Below, in pieces: positions 17,494 to 26,108 of a stretch of DNA of 41,941 nucleotides (its first letter is position 1; every line of letters begins with the position of its first letter). The translations under genes and the position numbers were made by a program. Below the pieces are notes generated by a model. That model was given only the letters and a program-made list of their open reading frames with translations. It was not told the DNA's origin and ran no database searches. Source of the DNA: Caulobacter sp. (GTDB lineage Bacteria; Pseudomonadota; Alphaproteobacteria; Caulobacterales; Caulobacteraceae); contig JAUXVF010000011.1 in NCBI GenBank assembly GCA_030680355.1, positions 1 to 41,941 of the forward strand, read 5' to 3'.

Positions 17494-17991
17494 ATGACCA
17501 AACTCAACGAACTCGCGCCGCGCGAAGGCTCCACCAAGAACCGCATGCGCGTCGGCCGCGGCCCGGGCTCGGGCAAGGGCAAGACCGCCGGTCGCGGCGT
17601 CAAGGGCCAGAAGTCCCGTTCGGGCGTCGCCCTGGGCGCCTTCGGCGGCGGCCAGATGCCGCTGCACATGCGCATGCCCAAGCGCGGCTTCAACAATCCG
17701 TTCGCCAAGGAATTCGCGGAAGTGAACTTCTGGCGCATCGAGCAGGCCATCGCGGCCGGCAAGCTGGACCCGAAGAAGGCCATCGACGCCGATGTCCTGC
17801 TGGCCGCCGGCGTCATCCGTCGCAAGAGGGATGGCGTGAAGCTGCTGGGCAAGGGCGAGCTGACCTCGAAGATCGAGATCACCGTCTATTCGGCCTCGGC
17901 CGCGGCCCAGGCCGCCGTCGAAAAGGCCGGCGGCAAGCTGACCTCGACGCGCCCGGCCAAGGTCGAAGCCGAAGCTGACGCCAAAGCCTGA
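17494..17991 (+). CDS. rplO: 50S ribosomal protein L15
   Basis: 165-aa uL15. Starts at ATG 17494 after GGGAGAGG, giving [20 protein letters not shown]; the upstream open frame has no homology. Gly-rich N-terminus [20 protein letters not shown] is diagnostic. It is about 20 residues longer than E. coli L15, ending in an Ala/Glu/Lys-rich tail ([11 protein letters not shown]). Confidence 0.98.
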   Translation: MTKLNELAPREGSTKNRMRVGRGPGSGKGKTAGRGVKGQKSRSGVALGAFGGGQMPLHMRMPKRGFNNPFAKEFAEVNFWRIEQAIAAGKLDPKKAIDADVLLAAGVIRRKRDGVKLLGKGELTSKIEITVYSASAAAQAAVEKAGGKLTSTRPAKVEAEADAKA

Positions 17992-18000
17992 CAACAACTG

Positions 18001-18028
18001 GGCGCGCCGGGTGACAATCCCCGGCGCC
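18001..18028 (+). other. Hairpin in the rplO-secY gap
   Basis: GGCGCGCCGGG (18001-18011) can pair, with one bulge, with CCCCGGCGCC (18019-18028). It lies between rplO and secY; no T-run follows directly. Confidence 0.4.
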
Positions 18029-18070
18029 GTCCCTATTTGTGACGCTCCTTAAAGAGTCGCGGGGATCTAC

Positions 18071-19432
18071 ATGGCTTCGGCCGCCGAGCAGCTAGCCGCC
18101 AATCTCAACTTCGGCGCCTTCCAGAAGGCCACGGAGCTTCAGAAGCGCATCGGGTTCACCCTGATCGCCATGGTCGTGTATCGACTGGGCACCTACATTC
18201 CGATTCCGGGCATCGATCCGGTCGCCTTCGCCGACGCCTTCACGCGTCAGAGCCAGGGCGTGCTGGGCATGTTCAACATGTTCTCGGGCGGCGCCGTCGA
18301 GCGGATGGCCATCTTCGCCCTGAACGTGATGCCGTACATTTCGGCCTCGATCATCGTGCAGCTCCTGCAGACGGTTTATCCGCCGTGGGAGAAGCTGAAG
18401 AAGGACGGCGGGGAGGCGGGTCGCAAGACCCTCAACCAGTACACCCGCTATCTGACCGTGGCCCTGGCCCTGTTCCAGTCCGCGGGCATCTCCTTTGGCC
18501 TGCAGAACAGCCAGGGCCTGGTCGATCCCAACATCGCCCCCTGGTTCTTCACGGTCTCGACCGTGGTCACCCTGACCGGCGGCACGCTGTTCCTGATGTG
18601 GCTGGGTGAGCAGATCACCAGCCGCGGCGTCGGCAACGGCATCAGCCTGATCATCTTCGCCGGTATCGTCGCGGTCCTGCCGCGCAGCGTCTACCAGCTC
18701 CTGCAGCAGGCCCAGGTGGGCTCGATCCAGGGCTGGCAGCTGTTGGCCCTGGTGGTGATGGCCGTGGCCGTCATCCTGGCCATCGTGTTCATGGAGCGCT
18801 CGCAGCGCCGGCTGTTGATCCAGTATCCCAAACAGCAGCGCGGCGGCCGCATGGTCGGCGGCGAAAGCTCCTTCCTGCCGCTGAAGATCAACACCTCGGG
18901 CGTGATCCCGCCGATCTTCGCCTCGTCCCTGCTGCTGCTGCCGGCGACGGTGATGGGCTTCCTGGCGACAGCCAACCTGCCGGGCTGGCTGCAGTGGCTG
19001 CCGCCGGTCGTTGGCCAGCTGCAGCATGGCCAGCCGCTGTTCATGGTCTTCTACGGCGGCCTGATCATCTTTTTCTGCTTCTTCTACACGTCGGTGGTGT
19101 TCAACCCCGACGACACAGCCGAGAACCTGCGCAAGTACGGCGGCTTCCTGCCGGGGATTCGCCCTGGCAAGCGCACGGCGGAGTATCTCGACTACGTGCT
19201 GACCCGTCTGACGGTGATCGGCGCGGCCTACATCACGGCCGTCTGTCTGTTGCCCGAGTTCATGATCAGCTTCATGGGCAGTCCGGCCCAGACCCGCGCT
19301 CTTGGCGGCACCTCGATCCTGATCGTCGTGTCGGTGACCATGGATACGGTGGCCCAGATCCAGTCGCATCTGCTGGCGCACCAGTACGAGGGGCTGATCA
19401 AGAAATCGAAGCTGAGAGGTGGTCGGCGCTAG
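18071..19432 (+). CDS. secY: Protein translocase subunit SecY
   Basis: 453-aa core channel of the Sec translocon in the inner membrane, about ten transmembrane helices. N-terminal YRLGTYIPIPGIDPVAFADA, FNMFSGGAVERMAIFALNVM (plug region) and PYISASIIVQLL, and later ERSQRRLLIQYPKQQ, are highly conserved. Preceded by GCGGGGATC. It sits at its usual place after rplO, but rpmJ (L36), which follows secY in E. coli, is absent; adk follows instead. Confidence 0.98.
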   Translation: MASAAEQLAANLNFGAFQKATELQKRIGFTLIAMVVYRLGTYIPIPGIDPVAFADAFTRQSQGVLGMFNMFSGGAVERMAIFALNVMPYISASIIVQLLQTVYPPWEKLKKDGGEAGRKTLNQYTRYLTVALALFQSAGISFGLQNSQGLVDPNIAPWFFTVSTVVTLTGGTLFLMWLGEQITSRGVGNGISLIIFAGIVAVLPRSVYQLLQQAQVGSIQGWQLLALVVMAVAVILAIVFMERSQRRLLIQYPKQQRGGRMVGGESSFLPLKINTSGVIPPIFASSLLLLPATVMGFLATANLPGWLQWLPPVVGQLQHGQPLFMVFYGGLIIFFCFFYTSVVFNPDDTAENLRKYGGFLPGIRPGKRTAEYLDYVLTRLTVIGAAYITAVCLLPEFMISFMGSPAQTRALGGTSILIVVSVTMDTVAQIQSHLLAHQYEGLIKKSKLRGGRR

Positions 19433-19483
19433 GCTCGGCGATCGGAGAGGCCCGTCGAAAGAACGGGTGAGGGGAAGCTCTGA

Positions 19484-20056
19484 ATGAATTTGATACTGTT
19501 CGGCCCGCCCGGTAGCGGCAAGGGCACCCAGGCCAAGCGCCTGGTTGATGAACGCGGCATGGTGCAACTCTCGACGGGAGACATGCTGCGGGCGGCGATC
19601 GCTTCGAATTCGCCTCTGGGTCAGAAGGTCGCGCCGATCATGGCGTCGGGCGCTCTGGTGCCGGACGAGATCGTGATCGCCCTGATCGCCGAGCGCATGG
19701 ATGAAGCCGACGCGGCGGGGGGCGCCATCTTTGACGGCTTCCCGCGCACCCTGGCCCAGGCCGAGGCGCTGGACGCCATGCTGGCCGGTCGGGGCTCGCG
19801 AATCGATGTGGTGATTCGCCTTCTGGTCGACGACGCAGCGCTGCTGGCGCGGGTCACCGGCCGATTTGAGGAACAGGGTCGCCCGGATGACAATCCGGAG
19901 ACCTTCAAGACCCGCCTGGGGGCCTACAACACCCAGACGGCGCCGCTGCTGCCTTACTACGAAGGGCAGGGGAAGCTGAAGATCGTGGATGGCATGGGGG
20001 CCATGGAGGTCGTTTCGACCGCTGTGGCCAATGTGCTGGAAACCATAGCCGCCTGA
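19484..20056 (+). CDS. adk: Adenylate kinase (short form)
   Basis: 190-aa enzyme that interconverts ATP + AMP and 2 ADP. P-loop GPPGSGKGTQAKRL (from residue 7), AMP-binding STGDMLRAA and DGFPRTLAQAEALD. The LID is the short type: after TGRFEEQGRPDDNPETFKTR there is no long zinc-binding insert, so the protein is about 25 residues shorter than E. coli Adk. Placement between secY and rpsM is common in alphaproteobacteria. Confidence 0.98.
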   Translation: MNLILFGPPGSGKGTQAKRLVDERGMVQLSTGDMLRAAIASNSPLGQKVAPIMASGALVPDEIVIALIAERMDEADAAGGAIFDGFPRTLAQAEALDAMLAGRGSRIDVVIRLLVDDAALLARVTGRFEEQGRPDDNPETFKTRLGAYNTQTAPLLPYYEGQGKLKIVDGMGAMEVVSTAVANVLETIAA

Positions 20057-20063
20057 TCCGGAT

Positions 20064-20083
20064 AGGTTGATAATCAACCTTTT
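20064..20083 (+). terminator. Weak terminator-like palindrome after adk
   Basis: AGGTTGATAATCAACCT (20064-20080) is a perfect pseudo-palindrome with 8-base arms around one centre base, followed by TTT. As RNA it would form a 7-bp stem with a 3-base loop. The low GC content makes it weak; it could instead be a protein-binding site. Confidence 0.35.
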
Positions 20084-20089
20084 CCGGCA

Positions 20090-20117
20090 TTGACGGAAGC
20101 GCACCGATCCCTATAAC
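20090..20117 (+). promoter_or_regulatory. Predicted internal promoter of the alpha operon (rpsM-rpsK-rpoA-rplQ)
   Basis: TTGACGG (20090-20096), a 13-base spacer and CCTATAAC (20110-20117) closely match the Caulobacter housekeeping consensus TTGACGS-N10-14-GCTANAWC. A leader of about 115 bases would precede rpsM. The -10 lies in the loop and right-arm start of a perfect inverted repeat (20095-20128). Confidence 0.7.
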
Positions 20118-20128
20118 GGTGCGCTTCC
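20095..20128 (+). repeat. Perfect 12-bp inverted repeat spanning the alpha promoter
   Basis: GGAAGCGCACCG (20095-20106) and CGGTGCGCTTCC (20117-20128) are exact reverse complements separated by 10 bases. The repeat covers the spacer, the -10 box and the probable transcription start, so it could be an operator or, if transcribed from upstream, a strong hairpin. Confidence 0.75.
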
Positions 20129-20237
20129 GCGAAAGGCGCGACTCCCGCGTCGGCTCGAAGTGCAAGCTTGGGCCGGTGCGCTTGTCGCGTTTCGTTTTGC
20201 GTTTGCGCCCGAGGGGCGCTGCAGGAGAGATTAAGAC

Positions 20238-20606
20238 GTGGCCCGTATTGCAGGCGTCAACATACCGACGAACAAGCGCGTAGTCATCGCGCTACAGTAC
20301 ATCCATGGCATCGGCCAGCGCGCGGCGAAGGACATCGTCGCCAAGGTGGGCATCGAAGATGCGCGCCGGGTGAACCAGCTGACCGACCAGGAAGTGCTTC
20401 ATATCCGCGAAGCCATCGATCAGGACTTCACGGTCGAGGGTGACCTGCGTCGCGAGACGTCGGTCAACATCAAGCGACTGATGGACCTGGCCTGCTATCG
20501 CGGCCTGCGTCACCGCAAGGGCCTTCCGGTCCGCGGTCAGCGCACGCACACCAACGCCCGCACCCGCAAGGGTCCGGCCAAGCCGATCGCCGGCAAGAAG
20601 AAATAA
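20238..20606 (+). CDS. rpsM: 30S ribosomal protein S13
   Basis: 122-aa uS13 of the 30S head. GTG start at 20238 after GCAGGAGAGA; translation reads [21 protein letters not shown]-terminus [20 protein letters not shown] is typical. First gene of the alpha operon. In E. coli this operon is controlled by S4, whose gene rpsD is not here. Confidence 0.98.
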   Translation: MARIAGVNIPTNKRVVIALQYIHGIGQRAAKDIVAKVGIEDARRVNQLTDQEVLHIREAIDQDFTVEGDLRRETSVNIKRLMDLACYRGLRHRKGLPVRGQRTHTNARTRKGPAKPIAGKKK

Positions 20607-20619
20607 GAGAGAGCCCTGG

Positions 20620-21009
20620 ATGGCCAAGGAACCGGGTCGCGTTAAAAAACGCGAACGCAAGAACATCACCTCGGGCGTGGCGCACGTGAACGCCTCGTTC
20701 AACAACACCATGATCACCATCACCGACGCCCAGGGGAACACCATTTCCTGGTCCAGCGCCGGCACGATGGGCTTCAAGGGTTCGCGGAAGTCGACCCCTT
20801 ATGCCGCCCAGATGGCGGCTGAAGACGCCGCCAAAAAGGCCGGCGAGCATGGCGTGAAGACCCTGGAAGTGAACGTCTCCGGTCCGGGTTCGGGCCGTGA
20901 ATCGGCCCTGCGCGCCCTGCAGGCCGCCGGCATGACCATCACGACCATCCGCGATGTGACCCCGATTCCTCATAACGGCTGCCGCCCCCCCAAGCGCCGC
21001 CGCGTCTGA
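20620..21009 (+). CDS. rpsK: 30S ribosomal protein S11
   Basis: 129-aa uS11 of the 30S platform. [40 protein letters not shown] and the C-terminal [13 protein letters not shown] are diagnostic. Followed by a 77-base gap with a strong hairpin. Confidence 0.98.
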   Translation: MAKEPGRVKKRERKNITSGVAHVNASFNNTMITITDAQGNTISWSSAGTMGFKGSRKSTPYAAQMAAEDAAKKAGEHGVKTLEVNVSGPGSGRESALRALQAAGMTITTIRDVTPIPHNGCRPPKRRRV

Positions 21010-21031
21010 GTGCTGCTCGCTACCCCTCCTA

Positions 21032-21060
21032 TCGCCGGCCGTGACTTACGCGGCCGGCGA
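21032..21060 (+). other. Strong hairpin in the rpsK-rpoA gap
   Basis: TCGCCGGCCG (21032-21041) pairs perfectly with CGGCCGGCGA (21051-21060) over a 9-base loop. No T-run follows, so it is not a classical terminator. It sits where rpsD is found in E. coli and could be a processing site or autoregulatory element. Confidence 0.55.
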
Positions 21061-21086
21061 ACCCGCGTTCCAAGGACACCCCGCCC

Positions 21087-22103
21087 GTGATCGAAAGAAA
21101 CTGGAACGAGCTTATCCGCCCCGAAAAGCCGATGATCGAGTCCGGCGCCGACGCCAGCCGCAAGGCCCGCATCGTCGCTGAACCTCTCGAGCGCGGTTTT
21201 GGCGTGACGCTCGGCAACGCGCTCCGTCGCGTTCTGCTCTCCTCCCTGCAAGGCGCCGCCGTCACCGCCGTTCAGATTGACGGCGTCGTGCACGAGTTCT
21301 CCTCGCTGGAAGGCGTGCGTGAGGACGTCGTCGACATCGTTCTGAACATCAAACAGCTGGCCCTGCGCATGCATTCGGAAGGTCCGAAGCGCATGACCCT
21401 GAAGGCCACGGGCCCCGGGACGGTGACCGCCGGCCAGATCGAGACGCCCTCGGACATCGAGATCCTCAACGGCGACCACGTGCTCTGCACCCTGGACGAC
21501 GGCGCCACCGTGCGCATGGAGTTCACGGTCAACAACGGCAAGGGCTACGTCCCCGCCGAGATGAACCGTCCGGAAGACGCCCCGATCGGCCTGATCGCCG
21601 TCGACGCCCTTTACTCGCCGGTCAAGCGCGTCGCCTACCGCGTCGAGCCGACCCGTCAGGGTCAGTCGCTCGACTATGACAAGCTGGTGCTGGAAGTTGA
21701 AACCAACGGCGCCGTCGGTCCCGTGGACGCGGTGGCCTACGCCGCCCGCATCCTGCAGGACCAACTGCAGATCTTCATCACCTTCGAAGAGCCCAAGGCC
21801 AAGGCCGACGGCGAAGCCAAGCCGGAACTGCCGTTCAACCCGGCCCTGCTGAAGAAGGTCGACGAGCTCGAGCTGTCGGTCCGTTCGGCCAACTGCCTGA
21901 AGAACGACAACATCGTCTACATCGGCGACCTGATCCAGAAGACGGAGGCGGAGATGCTCCGCACCCCCAACTTCGGTCGCAAGTCGCTGAACGAGATCAA
22001 GGAAGTGCTCGCGGGCATGGCTCTGCATCTCGGCATGGACGTGCCCAACTGGCCGCCCGAAAACATCGAAGACCTGGCCAAGAAGTTCGAAGACCAGATC
22101 TAG
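21087..22103 (+). CDS. rpoA: RNA polymerase alpha subunit
   Basis: 338-aa alpha subunit. GTG start at 21087 gives [19 protein letters not shown]. The N-terminal assembly domain shows [20 protein letters not shown]; the C-terminal domain, which binds UP elements and activators, shows [20 protein letters not shown] and [14 protein letters not shown]. Located before rplQ as in most bacteria. Confidence 0.98.
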   Translation: MIERNWNELIRPEKPMIESGADASRKARIVAEPLERGFGVTLGNALRRVLLSSLQGAAVTAVQIDGVVHEFSSLEGVREDVVDIVLNIKQLALRMHSEGPKRMTLKATGPGTVTAGQIETPSDIEILNGDHVLCTLDDGATVRMEFTVNNGKGYVPAEMNRPEDAPIGLIAVDALYSPVKRVAYRVEPTRQGQSLDYDKLVLEVETNGAVGPVDAVAYAARILQDQLQIFITFEEPKAKADGEAKPELPFNPALLKKVDELELSVRSANCLKNDNIVYIGDLIQKTEAEMLRTPNFGRKSLNEIKEVLAGMALHLGMDVPNWPPENIEDLAKKFEDQI

Positions 22104-22121
22104 TTACGCCTGCGCGCCATC

Positions 22122-22150
22122 CCCGGACCGGCTCCAAAGGCCGGTTCGGG
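22122..22150 (+). other. Hairpin in the rpoA-rplQ gap
   Basis: CCCGGACCGGC (22122-22132) pairs with GCCGGTTCGGG (22140-22150) with one G-U pair over a 7-base loop. The 177-base gap (22104-22280) is unusually long for this operon and otherwise shows only the rplQ ribosome-binding site (CAGGAGAGA). Confidence 0.5.
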
Positions 22151-22280
22151 ACCCACAGACGCCGCAACAGCGGTTGAGGGTCCCGGCGCTTCGTTCTGAC
22201 CCGGCAGGGATCAAGGCCGGGATTGGTGACAATCAGCGCTTTTCGCGCCAATGCGGGCTTCGCGCCCAGGAGAGACTTCA

Positions 22281-22697
22281 ATGCGTCACGGTAAAGCACA
22301 CCGTAAACTGGGCCGGACCACCAGCCACCGCATCGCCATGTTCGCCAACATGTCGGCGAGCCTGATCAAGCACGAGCAGATCGTCACCACCCTGCCCAAG
22401 GCCAAGGAACTGCGCCCGATCGTCGAAAAGATGATCACCCTGGGCAAGCGCGGCGACCTGCATGCGCGTCGTCAGGCGATCAGCCAGGTTCGTGACATCG
22501 AGCAGGTCGGCAAGCTCTTCTCCGTCCTCGGCCCGCGCTACAAGGACCGCAACGGCGGCTACATCCGCATCATGAAGGCCGGCTTCCGCCACGGCGACAA
22601 CGCCGCCATGGCCATCATCGAATTCGTCGATCGCGACCCCGCCGAAAAGGGCAAGGACTCCGGTCCGGTCCAGGTTTTCGACGGCGCCGACGACTAG
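22281..22697 (+). CDS. rplQ: 50S ribosomal protein L17
   Basis: 138-aa bL17, at the tunnel exit. ATG 22281 gives [20 protein letters not shown], the universal N-terminus; the open frame before it is not coding. [20 protein letters not shown] is also typical. Last gene of the superoperon. Confidence 0.98.
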   Translation: MRHGKAHRKLGRTTSHRIAMFANMSASLIKHEQIVTTLPKAKELRPIVEKMITLGKRGDLHARRQAISQVRDIEQVGKLFSVLGPRYKDRNGGYIRIMKAGFRHGDNAAMAIIEFVDRDPAEKGKDSGPVQVFDGADD

Positions 22698-22721
22698 GCC
22701 TCGCCTGACCGACAAGATCTG

Positions 22722-22750
22722 AAAGGCCCCGGAGCGATCCGGGGCCTTTT
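22722..22750 (+). terminator. Rho-independent terminator of the ribosomal superoperon
   Basis: AAAGGCCCCGGA (22722-22733) pairs with TCCGGGGCCTTT (22738-22749) over a GCGA tetraloop, ending in TTTT. It lies 25 bp after rplQ. Confidence 0.92.
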
Positions 22751-22764
22751 GCTTTGGGGGCGTT

Positions 22765-22990
22765 GGGCGTGGCCGTCGGGCGGCGTGGCGGATGCGGAGC
22801 CCGCGGACCAGGACATCGGAAACCCCGTACCCGATGAGGTAGGGCTTCGTGGCTGATCACCCGCGCCGCCGCGAAGTCAGCCTCGACTTCAGCGATCTGT
22901 CGCGCGTCGTCTTCCTCGTCGACCGTTTCAATGAGGTCAAAGTCCGAGGTGGGCGTTTCCTCGAGGCCGGGCTTGTCTTCAGGCGTGGGG
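22765..22990 (-). pseudogene. Possible remnant of a small antitoxin gene
   Basis: On the minus strand one frame reads PEDKPGLEETPTSDFDLIET then EVEADFAAARVISHEA, which resembles the short antitoxins whose C-terminal half carries (E/A)ADxAAGRxxSHExVxxWLxSWG. After SHEA (plus-strand ~22843-22848) the frame continues as LPHRVRGFR, but a shifted frame reads YLIGYGVSDVLVRG, a more natural continuation, suggesting a frameshift or small deletion. No toxin gene follows, and no clear start codon exists downstream of the ABC permease stop. Family resemblance is from pattern memory only; it could also be chance. Confidence 0.33.
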
Positions 22991-23030
22991 CAGCCTTGGC
23001 GGGTTGCGAGGGCGTGAACGACGAAAAGCG

Positions 23031-23879
23031 CTACTCCCGCGTCAGGTCCTGTCGCCCAAACAGCCATACGGCCAGGCCCGTCAGGCCGGCGATCCAGCCG
23101 GTCAGGCCGGCCAGGGCGATGGGCCAGACGGTCGGCGGCGTGAAGCCGGGGCTGGCCGGCTGCAGGGCCGCCTTGAGCATGTCGGCCGCCAGGGCCGGAC
23201 TTCCGATCAGCCAGGGCAGGGGCGGGGCCATCGGGTCGGCGAACCGGCCGCTGGCCTGGCCCAGGATGAAGGCCTGGACGATCCAGAGGGCGACCGGAAC
23301 CAGGATGGTGGCCAGACCCGCGCGAGTGCTGACGGCGACCACCGCGGCCAGGGCGCCCAGGACCATCATCTCCAGCCAGGCGGCGACGAACACCCCGGCC
23401 AGCGGCTTGATCAGCTCGCCGCCGTCGCGGGCCCAGGCCACGTTGCCCCCGGTCATGCCGGCGGCGACCAGCCCCGACAGAACGCCCGACACGGCCAGCA
23501 GAACCAGGCCGGCGGCGGCGACCAGGCCGAAGGTGGCCAGCTTGCCCAGCATCAGATTGGCGCGGGTGTTGCGCGGCGTCAGCAGCCGCCAGGTCTCCCA
23601 GCGATAATCACCCGCCAGGATCGCGGCGGCGGCGATCAGGAAGAAGACCTGGATCAGGAAGAAGTTCGAGCTGGAGACCGATTCGACGGCCTGGTTGAGC
23701 AGATAGACCGCCCGGGTCGGCGGCCGGGCGTCCACCCGGTTCATCAGCCCGCGCATGAACAGGCCCTGGATGATCGCCAGGGCGACCCCCACCAGAGGCA
23801 CGAACAGCACGCTCCAGAAGATCGTCCCGCGGGCCCGCAGGAACCGCAGGCGTTCGGCGGCGAAGGCGTCAGCCAGCAT
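23031..23879 (-). CDS. ABC-2 type transporter permease
   Basis: 282-aa inner-membrane protein with about six hydrophobic helices (roughly residues 19-40, 73-90, 113-137, 160-183, 188-207, 250-275). The cytoplasmic segment DYRWETWRLLTPRNTRANLM between helices 2 and 3 resembles the coupling region of bacitracin/lantibiotic-type ABC-2 permeases. Its 5' end overlaps the ATPase gene by 11 bases, so the two form one operon and one exporter. Substrate unknown. Confidence 0.85.
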   Translation of the reverse strand: MLADAFAAERLRFLRARGTIFWSVLFVPLVGVALAIIQGLFMRGLMNRVDARPPTRAVYLLNQAVESVSSSNFFLIQVFFLIAAAAILAGDYRWETWRLLTPRNTRANLMLGKLATFGLVAAAGLVLLAVSGVLSGLVAAGMTGGNVAWARDGGELIKPLAGVFVAAWLEMMVLGALAAVVAVSTRAGLATILVPVALWIVQAFILGQASGRFADPMAPPLPWLIGSPALAADMLKAALQPASPGFTPPTVWPIALAGLTGWIAGLTGLAVWLFGRQDLTRE

Positions 23880-24762
23880 CGGCTTCTCCCGTATGGCTGA
23901 GGAAGACCTTTTCGAGGTCGCCGCCGACCCAGCGGGCCTCGGTGATGGCCACGCCGGCCTTGATCAGCGCCTTGAACAGGGCCGGGGCCTGGTCGCGCGG
24001 GATGGCGGCGAGCACGGCGTCCTCGCCGTCGGCCGCGCCGCGCTCGCCGAGGATCTCCAGCACCTTTGCGGTCGGCGTCGCCAGCAGCCGCAGCCGCTCG
24101 CCAACGCCGGTCAGCTGGTCGACCCGTCCGCCGGCGACCATCTTGCCCCCGTCGAGGATGGCGACGGCGTCACAGACCCGCTGCACCTCGTCCAACTGGT
24201 GGCTGGCCAGGATGATGGTCACCCCGTCCTTGTCGGCCAGTTCGCGCATCAAGGCCCGCATCTCGAGGATGCCGGCCGGATCCATGCCGCTGGTCGGCTC
24301 ATCGAGGATCAGCAGCTCGGGGCGGGTCAGCAGGGCGGCGGCCAGGGCCAGCCGTTGTTTCATACCGACGGAATAGCCGTTCACCCGGCGGTCGGCGGCC
24401 TCGGTCAGCCCGACCCGGGCCAGCCAGCGGTCGATCTCGGGGGTCTTTTCGCCTGAGGCCAGGGCCAGCATGGTCAGGGTTTCGCGGCCGGTCAGCCAGG
24501 GCAGGAAGCGCGGCGTCTCGATCACCGCCCCGATGCGGCGCAGGGCGCCGATATCGCCGGCCGGCGCGCCCAGCAACCGGGTTTCGCCGGCCGTCGGCGC
24601 AACCAGGCCCAGCACGATCCGGAACAGCGTGCTCTTGCCCGCGCCGTTGGGGCCCAGGACGCCGAAGATACCGCCGCGCGGAATGCTCAGGGACAGGGCG
24701 TCCAGCGCCGTGACCGCGCCGAAGCTCTTGCTGACTCCGACGGTTTCGAGGGCGAGACTCAT
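23869..24762 (-). CDS. ABC transporter ATP-binding protein (BcrA-like)
   Basis: 297-aa ATPase energising the permease at 23031-23879. Walker A GPNGAGKST (residues 37-45), Walker B LLILDEPTSGMD, signature YSVGMKQRL in place of LSGGQ, and VIETPRFLPWLTG where most ABC ATPases have the Q-loop glutamine; the last two features are usual in the BcrA/CcmA-like exporters linked to peptide-antibiotic resistance. A C-terminal ~80-residue domain follows. First gene of the minus-strand pair; a 112-bp divergent region separates it from the phosphodiesterase gene. Confidence 0.9.
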   Translation of the reverse strand: MSLALETVGVSKSFGAVTALDALSLSIPRGGIFGVLGPNGAGKSTLFRIVLGLVAPTAGETRLLGAPAGDIGALRRIGAVIETPRFLPWLTGRETLTMLALASGEKTPEIDRWLARVGLTEAADRRVNGYSVGMKQRLALAAALLTRPELLILDEPTSGMDPAGILEMRALMRELADKDGVTIILASHQLDEVQRVCDAVAILDGGKMVAGGRVDQLTGVGERLRLLATPTAKVLEILGERGAADGEDAVLAAIPRDQAPALFKALIKAGVAITEARWVGGDLEKVFLSHTGEADAG

Positions 24763-24880
24763 GGTGTCATCCGGCTGTCCATGATCCGGTCATCAACCGG
24801 AGTTGTGGTGGGACTATGACGAGGTCGCTTGAGTCCGCCAAGCCGGTGGTCAACATGGCTCAAAGTGTCAGGGAATGAAC

Positions 24881-26104
24881 ATGCCGCCAGTCGTTCGCCG
24901 TCTTCTCCTCGCCGTGACCGCCATGATCCTTCTGGCGGGGCCGGCGGTCGCGGCCGAACGCACGCCGCTGATCCTCATCTCCTTCGACGGTTTTCGCGCC
25001 GACTATCTGGACAAGGGTCTGACGCCGACCCTGACCGCCATCGCCGCCGAGGGCGCCTGGGCGGGCGAAGGCATGCGGCCGTCGTTTCCCGCCAACACCT
25101 ACCCCAATCACTACACCCTGATCACCGGCCTGCGGCCCGATCACCACGGCCTGACCGACAACATCATGGTCGACCCCGAGCGACCCGGCGTGACCTTCAG
25201 CATGGGCGCCCGCGACCAGGTCGCCGACCGCTTCTGGTGGGACGGCGGCGAGCCGGTCTGGGTGACGGCGGAACGGGCGGGCCTGCGAACCGCGCCGATG
25301 GACTGGCCGGGCACGGAAGCCCCGGTCGGCGGGCTGCGGCCGGCCTTCTGGTCGGTCTACGATCAGACACTCTCCGCCTCGGACCGGGTTGACCGGCTGC
25401 TGGGCCAGATCGACCTGCCGGCCGCTGAACGGCCGGTGTTCATGACCCTCTATCTCGAGGCCGTGGACAGCCAGGGCCACTGGACCAGTCCGGACGGGGA
25501 GGGGCTGCACCGCGCCCTGGCCGAGGTTGACGCCGCCGTCGCCCGTCTGGTCGCCGGCCTCAAGGCGCGGGGCCTCTATGACAAGGTCAATCTGGTCTTC
25601 GTCGCCGACCACGGCATGGCCGAGGTGTCGCCCGAGCGGGTCCTGTTCGTCGAGGACCTGGCGCCGTCCGACGCGGTGACGGCGGTGTCCCTGGGCACGA
25701 TCTCGGGCCTGATCGCCCGCACGCCGGCGGCCGAGGCGGCGCTGGTCGGCAAACATCCGCACGTCGAATGCTGGCGCAAGGAAGACCTGCCGGCACGGTT
25801 TCACTATGGAACCCATCGGCGGATTCCGCCGATCATCTGCCTGCCCGAGACCGGCTGGATTCTCACCTCGCGGGAGGCCCACGCGCGCAGCCCGATGACC
25901 GGCCAGGCCGGAAAGCACGGCTTTGATCCCTATGACATGACGATGCGGGCCCTGTTCATCGCCCGCGGCCCGGCCATCAAGCCCGGCGTGGTGCTGCCGG
26001 TGTTCGACAATGTCTCGGTCTATCCGCTGCTGATGACGCTTCTGGGTGTGACGCCCCGGCCTAACGACGGCCATCTGGACGACGTCGCCGCCGCCTTGAG
26101 GTGA
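24881..26104 (+). CDS. Nucleotide pyrophosphatase/phosphodiesterase-like protein, exported
   Basis: About 407 aa, alkaline-phosphatase superfamily, NPP type: metal-dependent hydrolysis of phosphodiester or pyrophosphate bonds, outside the cytoplasm. A signal peptide precedes AAERTPL. Metal and nucleophile motifs are LISFDGFRADYL (Asp), SFPANTYPNHYTLITGLRPD (Thr nucleophile in NTYPNH), AVDSQGHW, VADHGM and KHGFDPYDMTMRALFIARGP. Two ATGs (24875 and 24881) are possible; AGGGA at 24870-24874 is too close to the first and well spaced to the second, so 24881 is preferred. Substrate (nucleotide, phospholipid or sugar phosphate) cannot be told. Confidence 0.9.
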   Translation: MPPVVRRLLLAVTAMILLAGPAVAAERTPLILISFDGFRADYLDKGLTPTLTAIAAEGAWAGEGMRPSFPANTYPNHYTLITGLRPDHHGLTDNIMVDPERPGVTFSMGARDQVADRFWWDGGEPVWVTAERAGLRTAPMDWPGTEAPVGGLRPAFWSVYDQTLSASDRVDRLLGQIDLPAAERPVFMTLYLEAVDSQGHWTSPDGEGLHRALAEVDAAVARLVAGLKARGLYDKVNLVFVADHGMAEVSPERVLFVEDLAPSDAVTAVSLGTISGLIARTPAAEAALVGKHPHVECWRKEDLPARFHYGTHRRIPPIICLPETGWILTSREAHARSPMTGQAGKHGFDPYDMTMRALFIARGPAIKPGVVLPVFDNVSVYPLLMTLLGVTPRPNDGHLDDVAAALR

Positions 26105-26108
26105 AGCC

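Noticed and set aside
18092..20104. 670-aa open frame on the minus strand opposite secY and adk
   Set aside because: His/Gln/Arg-rich composition and exact opposition to two certain genes mark it as a GC-rich shadow frame.
22849..23607. 252-aa plus-strand frame opposite the ABC permease
   Set aside because: Ala/Arg/Pro-rich shadow translation; the opposite strand encodes a clear six-helix permease.
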